DNA of 64,000 nt, taken from the NCBI RefSeq assembly GCF_001577835.2, contig NC_029526.1, positions 1,767,510-1,831,509 on the forward strand, in the 5' to 3' direction. The notes under the pieces were generated by a model that was given only the letters and a program-made list of their open reading frames with translations, had not been told where the DNA came from and made no database searches. This document shows positions 57,201 to 64,000 of the stretch, in pieces (the first letter of the stretch is position 1; every line of letters begins with the position of its first letter). Made by a program: the position numbers and the translations under genes. The DNA is from Coturnix japonica. Its lineage: Eukaryota; Chordata; Aves; Galliformes; Phasianidae.

Positions 57201-60200
57201 CAGATGTCAGCGCTAAGGGTCACCTCTCTGCTGAGGAGAGGCTGCAAACAAGGAAAAACTTACTTGATTTCTTCCACGCAGTGCATGCTCCTCAGGGCTT
57301 CTGCGAGTCTGGAGCAGCCATCATCACCAATATTGTTATGGTTCAAGCTGGAAAGGACATCCCCAGTAAAACATCTTACTTTTACTTGAGAGGATGGGCT
57401 AGCAATGAGCTGTGGTCACACACTCACATCAGCCTCTTCAGAGATGGCATTTCACAGAGTCCAAGCACAAGTTTAGGAATGGCAGCATCACCGAGCTTCA
57501 TGTGGCCCAGGCTACAAGATGGAATAACACGGGAACAACTAAGTGCTCATGGGCAGCCACGTGGGCACACAGTGCAGCGGAGAGCAGCAGAAGGGCAAAA
57601 GAGCAATGGAAGTGTATTCTAGTCCCAGTGAGTAGGTTTCAATCACACTGGATTGCTTTTGGATGCCGATACAATACCAAGAATCCCAACCCTTGTCTCT
57701 CCCACCCATCCTTCATTGCAAGTAAAAAGGAAGTGCCACTTTGGAAGAAGAAAGAGAGTAGTTTGATTAAAGCTTCAAGAAAGGTAGAGCAGACACCAGC
57801 ATCAGGTATACTCACTTGAGCTCTTCAATGGCCTGACACCTCTGCAAGCCTGTGATCAAACGATCAATTCCAGTTGGTGTAAAACTGCAAGAGGTCAGCC
57901 TGCAAAACAGCAAATCAAATAAGTAGAATTCTTAGCACAATGCAGAAGAGGAGCTTACTTCTTCACTGCCCTACCTCACATCTACTGCACACAGGGCTGT
58001 GAGGACTGGGTAGGTCAGATCTCCAAAACACAGAATGTGTGTGTGCCAAATAGCACATAATGCCTCTGGCCAACCAACCCCCAGCCCTTCACTGAGCAGA
58101 GATACCCTCTACAAGTCTGCCTCTCATTTACAGGCAGCTGAAGAGGGCTGTGAAATGGATTCAATGCTGTTTATACCAGACAATCTATTGTACATATCAG
58201 GGCAGTATAAAACAATTTACAGTGCATACAATAGCCAAGGTCTCCTTCTCAAATTGCTTCCATTTGGAAACAAAAAAGCAAAAACCTCAAGACGTGACAC
58301 CTCTACAACCATCCATAATACACACTGCAGAGTGCTGCTGAGTGCACAACCTCCCATGGCTCAGCAGAGATCACAAAGCTCATGGCCATACTCCAGACAA
58401 TTTCAGAGAGGATCAGGGTGGGGCATGGGGTTGAACCAACTGTAAAGCATTAGGAAGAAATCCCAGCTGGAGACATACTCAAACTTCTTCAGATCTGGAA
58501 GAGGTAGCAAAATACTGACTAGCATTTCTGTGTCATCGTGGAGCTCAACATGAGACCATCTGCAAGAACAGAACAGAGAAGATGATCCACCAGTGACAAA
58601 GGGTCTGTATTAAGCCCACAGCTAAAGCACCTTTATTGCTGGGACACTCATGAAATGTCAAGATATTAGCACATGATGAGGCCTCACAGTAGCTCCCAGC
58701 CACGATAGGACTGCACAGATCAGTTGATCACAGGGGAGAGCCAGATGGTTTCAGGAGATACCCCATGAAGCCTCCGTGGGGTCTTTTCTATTATCCAGTA
58801 CACCCAAACACTGTATTTAGGGGAACTAGAGGACAAGGATGGACCTGGAGCAGCCATCACTACTAATGCTATCATGCTTCATGTTGGAAAAGACATCCCC
58901 AGGAAAATCTGTTACTCAGTATGAGAATAATACATCCCCCATCCTGACCACAAAGAGAAAATCTACTCCTTTTCCCCCAGAAGTCCTCTGAGATGCCCAA
59001 TGACTCACCTCAGCTCCTGAAGCTGGGTGCATTTGTCACGAACCCTTTGGTAGAAGCCAGCCTGTTTGATTTCTGGCTCATTCAGATTCAATCTGTGAGA
59101 CAAAAAAACACCACCAGCATCAGTGGCGATCAGCAGTTCCCACTGCTGTACACAGCGTTCCCTCTGCAGCAGCAGGAGCCTGGAGACAGGCTTAGAAACT
59201 GGTCAGGGATTTGGAAGTGCCCTCTTTGAGCAAGCTTCCCTCTGCCTGTGCTGTACAGAGGTGTCCCAAAACATGGAGGTGAGAGCCTCAGATACTCTGA
59301 AGTATTTTTCATCACAAGGTGAGCAGAAGAACAAGCTGAACAAAGAGATGCTTTCTCACCTGCTAACGACTGATCCCACTTTCTCCAGGCAGTGTGGGAG
59401 CCTTACACCTAGCTGGAAGAGGCTTTTCTCTTTACATATCCTGCAAGGCAGAGATTAGAGGACATCATGCATTTACTTTGCTGTCCAGAAAAACCAGGAG
59501 CACTGGATGGGGTAAAGATTAGCGTTCATGCTAACCACTCATCTTTGAATGGATGTGCAATATTTAAACTTGTTCCCTTTCTCCCATGGAAGATCAAGAA
59601 CAGCATTTCCTTTCCACTGATCCTTCTAAAGTAGGTGACCACAAACTTCCTAAGAACTTCTACCCACCGGCTTACAAATGCAACACAGACAGAGAACAGA
59701 GAACAAAAGAACAAGTGAAGGTGCTGGCTTCAGTACTGTTCCCTTAAAAGATCCAGGCTAAAATACCTACAAGATACTAGAAGTGGAGCTGATACTTACG
59801 TGAATACAGTGATGTTTCCATGGGCCTGGACAGCCAGCTCAAGAAGGCTCCTGACATTCAACTTACATACCCAGGGCTCTTCTATGCTGCAAAGCACAAC
59901 ACAACTGAACTGCTTTATTCACACACACAGATACATCTCTGTCGCTGGCAGCTGAGTGCTCAGCAAACCATATACATGCAAAGGCTGCTTTGCTGATCAA
60001 AGTAAAGTCTGCAGAGGAAACAGGATGCAAATGGAGAGCAAACAGAGGAGGATGTAAACTTCAACTGCTGTCTGCTTATCACTGACAGCAACGAGAAGAA
60101 TCCTGGCCCTCTAATGTTAACCAGCAGAACTGCAGGATGCTCTGGCGAGGACACAGTGCAAAGGTGTTCAGGCAGAATTAAACCCCTCTTTATTAGATGG

Positions 60201-63200
60201 GTGGAAGTCTACAAAATCAGAACAGTTTCTTGCCACAGTTCTACATGATGCTTCGTAATGAATGAAGGAGATAAAGCTGTAGTAGAACTCAGAGTCCAGC
60301 ATGGGAATTTCTCAGGTCATCGCTACCCATCTACTGGAGCGCAGTTCACTGTTGCTTTTGATGCAAGGAGATCTTAAAACTATCACACCAGCCCCACACC
60401 AATATCTAAAGCAGCACAGAGACATCATACCTGATTTTCAGAGGACCTGGAGTTTTACTCAGTGAACATAAAAGCTCTTCTGCAGCATCGACTGTCACGT
60501 TGTTGTTGGAGGATCTAGAAGCAAAGATGATGAATGGCTTACAAATAAGCCCAGTGGGTCCAAGCAGACCCTCCATCTGCTGTTCACTCACATGTATTCT
60601 GTCAAACTGGTGCAGTTATCCAGGAGCAACCACAGCTTTTCCAAGTGCTCTGGCTGAAAGCTGCACTCTGTGAGCCTGAAAAGATGCAAAAGAAGCAAGG
60701 TGTTAGTTCTGTATGAACAGTTCAGGCTTTCTGACTCAGAAATCTCAGGCACAAATCTGTCTTGTTTACCTCAAAATCCTTCTTGGGTCATCTCTGCTTA
60801 TCACCTTGATGATTAAAGTTGTCTTGGAGCACAGACTGCACAGAGAAGAGACGTGAGTGCATGATTTGGTGAGAAAATAACACTTTACCCGGTGGTCTGA
60901 GTTCAGTAGTACCTCAAACTGCAGACAGCACTGACAGAGTGGCCCAGCTCAGTATGAGAAACCAACTCAGTGCTTCAATAAGGTCTCACTAATGCAAAGA
61001 CAGCACTGATAGTAGAGAAGCAATCCTGACCTGCCCTGCTCTCATCTACCTCCTCCTACTCCTGCACTCCCTGCTCCTCTGCCAAGCTTTGGGGAGAGCT
61101 CAAACAGAAAACTGAGAGCTGCTTAAATATAACCCTGCCAAGAGATCTGGCACCTACATTCAAAAGCAGGAATGAATGGAAGTGCCCTTAGTTCCGTTTG
61201 GTTCACAGAGACAGACTCTGAACTCTCAACATACTAAGTGAATTGGGAACCACATTTTTTAGGAAGCAGATGCTGCCCTTGCACTGAGGGGGTTTATTTA
61301 CAGATACAAGCATAACAAGGATTATAATGGATGTAACCTGAATACATGTGTCTTTAGTCCATAGGGCCAAGTAGTTTTGTGTATAACGTTCTGCTAGCTT
61401 CCTCTTTGGCAGCCATGTTTTCTAAACCCAAAGATCACGAAGTTTAGGATAATTAAGAGGAAAAAATGTAGGGAAGAGTCAGGAATCAGTGAGGAGATAC
61501 ATACCTGACCTGAATTTCACTGGTATTTCCTGCAGTGGAAAATGTATTTATGAGATGCAGAACTCCATGCTGAGAAATCCTATTATGGCTGAGACTGCAA
61601 AGAAGAGAACAGTAAGGTGTTAAGATCCAGGGCTGTCCCCAAACTCTTTAGGCAGAGAGGTGAAATTCCAGCTCAAAATTCAAGCTGGCACTGAAAGCAG
61701 AGCAGGAAGAAACCCCTCTGAGTCACAGCCAACTTCAAGAAGACAGTGAGATGGTGAACTGAAGACTTGGGGGACTGAGTCAGTTTCTACCACAAAACAT
61801 ATGGAGGGCTCTAGAGCTGTACTCTGGCTCACCCAGACCTTATCTCCCAAGGTAGGACTGGACAAGAAGCACGACAACCACCTTCAGGAGGAACCATGTT
61901 TGAGAACCTTTCTGCTCTGGCACCTCCTGCTCCATTTGAGCGCTGGGCTCAGGAAAGGGCTCAGGAGCTTCCCTGTGCCTGCAGATTCACAGCAGTTTCT
62001 TACTTGAGAGAACAGGTAACAGGCACTCGATGCAAGTGGTCCAAGAGGAACCTCAGGCCTTCATCTCCCAGCTGATTCCTGGAGAGACTGAAAGGCAAAA
62101 GGACAAAGCTATGAACCCAAACTCGAGTTGTAATGCTACGCTGAGAAGCTTCAAAGGAAAGAGGTGCACTTTCTGGATCTAGACACCCTCCCAGCCTTTT
62201 AAGGTTTCTCCTTTGTGAACTACTGTCCTACAAAAGAACCAAATGCATGAACTCTGGGGCAAGCTCAGATAAAGAGCTCTGAGTGCTGTCTCAAAGAAGA
62301 GCTCAAAGAAAGCAACAGATACCCCACAGTGGCCACAGAGTGAAAACCCCAAAGAAGCTGTCCTACACAAGCTCAAGCCCTCTTAGAACACACATAAAGA
62401 ATCCATATGATTACCAATTGATTTCTAAATCAGTTTCTAAAGTCTGACGGAAGACACACACACACACACACAGGGAAACCAGGGTGATGCTGAGCCGTGC
62501 TGACCCAGCTCTTCTGGGTGACTCCTGCTCAAGCTGATGGTGACAACGTGGAAGCCACTTACTCTAGCTCTGCCAGCCACCTGTGCTGCTCCAGGACACT
62601 GCAGAGCTTCTCTATCTGCCTTTGGCCGATGGCACAGTCAGTCAGCCTGCGTGAGGCACAGCAAGAGTTAAAGCCCATCCAGCCACTGAGGCTGCTGAAT
62701 TGCGATCCAAATCCTTGCTGACAAAAGCCAAAGTTCCCTGACTACCACCACCCCCCCATACAATACAATAGGATGTTTGAGTACTTGCACAAGCCTAATC
62801 AGAACAAACGACTACCATGTTACAGTCAGTACCTGCAAGTTGTCTTCTGGCTTTGCGTGCCTGTTCTTAAGTGTAAAAAAGCATTTTGACTTGACCTAAA
62901 GCAAACAGAAAGGACAGTCCTTCAGCAATGCTCTTCAAAGAAGACAGCTTTGTGATCCCTTTCAAGCTGAGCTGCTGGGCTCCAACCAGCCTGAGAGTCT
63001 TACCGAACCTCCACCCTTCTGATGCGCTCGCAGAGATTGATCGAGTTGGCAAATAAGACAGCACAACATGGGGAGAATGTGTTGTTCCTAATACTGAAAA
63101 GGAGAGGGGAAGAAAAAAGAATGAAGTCAGCTCTCAGGAAGACACATGGTTCCTAGATACATGGCACAATTTTCCCACTGCTTCCTCTGAGATGCAGAAG

Positions 63201-63653
63201 CCTGGATCCACCCCATTTAATTCAACACCACTGAGTGAAGATTTAAAGGCTTTGACCATGGGCACCTGTTATGGATGCTGGAAATCAAGCTCCAAGGGAC
63301 TGTTTAAGCAAGGGTTATGGGGTACATGGGGCCCAAGGCAGGTATTTGGCCTCTGATCTTTCCATCTACCTATGAACTAATAGAAAACATTCAGTGCCAA
63401 CTTGGCTCTCAAATAAGAGGTGCTGGTGTGAAAGTGTTCTGAGTGAGCCTGCATTTTCTTTACCTACCTTGTTAACTTACTATTTCTATTTAATGCTCCT
63501 AAAGTACAATTGGCACATTCTAAATGAATCCTTCATGGCAACACTCAAAGCAGAGACCCCAAACGTTACCTCAGTAGTGTCAGCTGGTGGAGGTACGGCA
63601 GGAAGCTCAGCAGTCTCTCAATGCTTTGGTCACTCAGTGCATTTCCAGACAGA
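51145..63653 (-). CDS. NLRC5: NLRC5, 3' part: leucine-rich repeat region to the stop codon (24 exons, 5' end outside window)
   Basis: NLRC5 is a large NOD-like receptor; in mammals it enters the nucleus and activates MHC class I genes. The window encodes about 667 C-terminal residues, all ribonuclease-inhibitor type leucine-rich repeats with patterns such as LSGNALSDQSIERLL, LSRNQLGDEGLRFLLDHL and LQHNDIGPAGGMELARAL. It closes with LWDNPVPKDLAESLTSQDPR, LCFSFC and TAG at 51147-51145. Each repeat is one exon, usually 84 bases. Every internal exon has phase 2 at both borders, and the joined phase closes exactly at the stop. The order and direction next to CPNE2 match mammals. The NACHT and N-terminal domains lie beyond 64000. 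The name rests on repeat type, the C-terminus and synteny. A decayed duplicate exon lies at 58845-58916. Confidence 0.93.
51674..51757 (-). CDS. NLRC5: NLRC5 LRR exon v (penultimate), with duplicated donor
   Basis: 84 bases; encodes LEKNRIGARGATRLAEELVR and CPEIQFI. A long pyrimidine tract precedes the acceptor. The donor 'cataag|gtgagt' is repeated 13 bases downstream as 'cataag|gtgtta'. Confidence 0.93.
52690..52773 (-). CDS. NLRC5: NLRC5 LRR exon u
   Basis: 84 bases; encodes LSWNTLGNGGAQALASILPG and MEKLKIL. The acceptor is 'tctgtcttag' and the donor 'gtgagt'. Confidence 0.94.
52897..52980 (-). CDS. NLRC5: NLRC5 LRR exon t
   Basis: 84 bases; encodes LKLCGITDDASKLLSRGFQQ and CPAVEEI. The acceptor is 'ctctgcttcag' and the donor 'gtgagt'. 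Confidence 0.93.
53118..53201 (-). CDS. NLRC5: NLRC5 LRR exon s
   Basis: 84 bases; encodes LSENNLGEGSIRALSEGLLH and FKHLRRI. The acceptor is 'gttcttacag' and the donor 'gtgagt'. Confidence 0.93.
53759..53842 (-). CDS. NLRC5: NLRC5 LRR exon r
   Basis: 84 bases; encodes LQHNDIGPAGGMELARALVA and CGLLEEI. The donor is 'gtaggt'. Confidence 0.93.
54835..54918 (-). CDS. NLRC5: NLRC5 LRR exon q
   Basis: 84 bases; encodes LSRNAFGDGTAVKLALCLPR and MNRLKIL. The acceptor is 'gccccctccag' and the donor 'gtaagt'. Confidence 0.93.
55468..55551 (-). CDS. NLRC5: NLRC5 LRR exon p
   Basis: 84 bases; encodes LSGNCPTPAGGEKLMEALAN and CKHLEEL. The acceptor is 'cttattttag' and the donor 'gtaagt'. Confidence 0.92.
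56527..56610 (-). CDS. NLRC5: NLRC5 LRR exon o
   Basis: 84 bases; encodes LGHNKIGDAGLINIAAVLLE and MQNLKRI. The acceptor 'cctttctgaag' is purine-rich at its end. The donor is 'gtgagt'. Confidence 0.92.
57264..57347 (-). CDS. NLRC5: NLRC5 LRR exon n
   Basis: 84 bases; encodes LNHNNIGDDGCSRLAEALRS and MHCVEEI. It is the source of the decayed duplicate at 58845-58916. The donor is 'gtaagt'. Confidence 0.93.
57428..57511 (-). CDS. NLRC5: NLRC5 LRR exon m
   Basis: 84 bases; encodes LGHMKLGDAAIPKLVLGLCE and MPSLKRL. It is followed by an 80-base intron. Confidence 0.92.
57816..57899 (-). CDS. NLRC5: NLRC5 LRR exon l
   Basis: 84 bases; encodes LTSCSFTPTGIDRLITGLQR and CQAIEEL. The acceptor is 'tgttttgcag' and the donor 'gtgagt'. 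Confidence 0.92.
58479..58559 (-). CDS. NLRC5: NLRC5 LRR exon k2
   Basis: 81 bases; encodes WSHVELHDDTEMLVSILLPL and PDLKKF. The acceptor is 'gttcttgcag' and the donor 'gtatgt'. Confidence 0.9.
58845..58916 (-). pseudogene. Decayed partial duplicate of an NLRC5 LRR exon
   Basis: These 72 bases align without gaps to 57309-57380 (the 5' half of exon n plus its upstream intron), about 57 of 72 identical by hand count. The splice acceptor AG of the source has become AA here, the donor half is absent, and the residual frame reads like MKHDSISSDGCS beside LNHNNIGDDGCS. Confidence 0.85.
59009..59092 (-). CDS. NLRC5: NLRC5 LRR exon k
   Basis: 84 bases; encodes LNLNEPEIKQAGFYQRVRDK and CTQLQEL. The donor is 'gtgagt'. 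Confidence 0.91.
59360..59440 (-). CDS. NLRC5: NLRC5 LRR exon j
   Basis: 81 bases; encodes ICKEKSLFQLGVRLPHCLEK and VGSVVS. Leucine spacing and both phase-2 borders fit, although the repeat is degenerate. The acceptor is 'gccttgcag' and the donor 'gtgaga'. Confidence 0.83.
59800..59886 (-). CDS. NLRC5: NLRC5 LRR exon i
   Basis: 87 bases; encodes IEEPWVCKLNVRSLLELAVQ and AHGNITVF, a divergent repeat. The acceptor is 'gctttgcag' and the donor 'gtaagt'. Confidence 0.88.
60431..60514 (-). CDS. NLRC5: NLRC5 LRR exon h
   Basis: 84 bases; encodes SSNNNVTVDAAEELLCSLSK and TPGPLKI. It is separated from exon g by a 77-base intron. The donor is 'gtatga'. Confidence 0.91.
60592..60675 (-). CDS. NLRC5: NLRC5 LRR exon g
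   Basis: 84 bases; encodes LTECSFQPEHLEKLWLLLDN and CTSLTEY. It is separated from exon f by a 94-base intron. Confidence 0.91.
60770..60835 (-). CDS. NLRC5: NLRC5 short exon f (66 bases)
   Basis: It encodes LCSKTTLIIKVISRDDPRRI then L, with phase 2 borders. It lacks the asparagine turn and is about six residues short of a repeat. The acceptor is 'ctctgtgcag' and the donor 'gtaaac'. Confidence 0.8.
61505..61594 (-). CDS. NLRC5: NLRC5 LRR exon e
   Basis: 90 bases; encodes LSHNRISQHGVLHLINTFST and AGNTSEIQV. The acceptor is 'tctttgcag' and the donor 'gtatgt'. Confidence 0.9.
62004..62087 (-). CDS. NLRC5: NLRC5 LRR exon d
   Basis: 84 bases; encodes LSRNQLGDEGLRFLLDHLHR and VPVTCSL. The acceptor is 'gcctttcag' and the donor 'gtaaga'. 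Confidence 0.92.
62454..62471. repeat. (AC)n microsatellite
   Basis: About nine AC units in the NLRC5 intron between exons c and d. Confidence 0.9.
62563..62646 (-). CDS. NLRC5: NLRC5 LRR exon c
   Basis: 84 bases; encodes LTDCAIGQRQIEKLCSVLEQ and HRWLAEL. The acceptor is 'cctcacgcag' and the donor 'gtaagt'. Confidence 0.92.
63004..63093 (-). CDS. NLRC5: NLRC5 LRR exon b
   Basis: 90 bases; encodes IRNNTFSPCCAVLFANSINL and CERIRRVEV, two residues longer than the standard repeat. The donor is 'gtaaga'. Confidence 0.9.
63570..63653 (-). CDS. NLRC5: NLRC5 LRR exon a (most 5' in window)
   Basis: 84 bases; encodes LSGNALSDQSIERLLSFLPY and LHQLTLL. The acceptor is 'tgttttacag' and the donor 'gtaacg'. 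Confidence 0.92.
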
Positions 63654-64000
63654 CTGTAAAACAGAGAAGGAAATGAGTTACAGGGGAACCTGGACAACTT
63701 GTGGGGATATCTGTGATACCTCCAAGGACGTGAGATCCATCACATCCTAAAAAACTTGTTTTTCCATGAGTAGATTATAAAGGGCTGCTACTGATACAGC
63801 ATGTAGTGCTGTTATTATGCTGGGTGCTTTTAATTATTAATTTTCATTCTCAGCAAGCAGCATTCATCTCATTTCCCTGGTGCACATCTCCTGCCTGCAG
63901 TGACCAGCTTTTCAGGAGTTCATGGCTTACTGACCAGGTGCTCTTTGGATATACTGTAAGCCCGAGCCTTCAGGAACAGAGGCTAACACTTATGTCTGAG

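Noticed and set aside
62893-62995. LRR-looking minus-strand text (QQLSLKGITKLSSLKSIAEG) just downstream of NLRC5 exon b
   Set aside because: Its only phase-compatible acceptor lies about 13 bases from the exon b donor, too short for an intron, and no matching donor follows. It may be chance or a worn-out exon.

Overview
This is vertebrate, almost certainly bird and probably galliform (chicken-like), genomic DNA. The evidence is split genes with GT-AG introns, proteins closely matching mammalian orthologues, CpG-island promoters and many CR1 LINE fragments, the typical avian retroelement. Gene order matches the mammalian block RSPRY1 - PSME3IP1 (FAM192A/NIP30) - CPNE2 - NLRC5 (human 16q13); in chicken this block would be expected on chromosome 11. 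Only the species guess and the RSPRY1 name rest on synteny. The other three genes are identified from their translated exons.

Layout. 1-3472: probable first intron of RSPRY1 (minus strand), with CR1 fragments only. 3270-4150: CpG island and head-to-head promoter, with a probable RSPRY1 5' UTR exon leaving leftward and PSME3IP1 exon 1 leaving rightward. 3.8-12.35 kb: complete PSME3IP1 on the plus strand (255 codons in six coding exons), with one intron that has AT-AC ends and the hallmarks of the minor U12 class. 12.35-13.3 kb: short tail-to-tail intergenic gap. 13.3-49.3 kb: complete CPNE2 on the minus strand (544 codons in 15 coding exons plus a non-coding exon 1 in a second CpG island). Its introns carry CR1 fragments, one of which abuts an exon and appears to supply its splice acceptor. 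49.3-51.1 kb: intergenic. 51.1-63.65 kb: the 3' part of NLRC5 on the minus strand, 24 exons coding for about 667 residues of leucine-rich repeats down to the stop codon. The NACHT and N-terminal parts lie beyond the right edge.

The three identified genes are not an operon and have unrelated jobs: a partner of the nuclear proteasome activator PA28-gamma, a calcium-dependent phospholipid-binding copine, and a regulator of MHC class I genes and innate immunity. NLRC5 and CPNE2 lie in tandem, with about 2 kb between the NLRC5 stop codon and CPNE2 exon 1. I found no novel gene system. The most interesting signals are the U12-type intron, the CR1-derived splice acceptor, a decayed duplicate LRR exon inside NLRC5, and a 13-bp tandem duplication that repeats an NLRC5 splice donor. 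Exon boundaries come from hand reading of splice sites, reading phase and protein similarity. The coding phases of all three genes close exactly to their stop codons.
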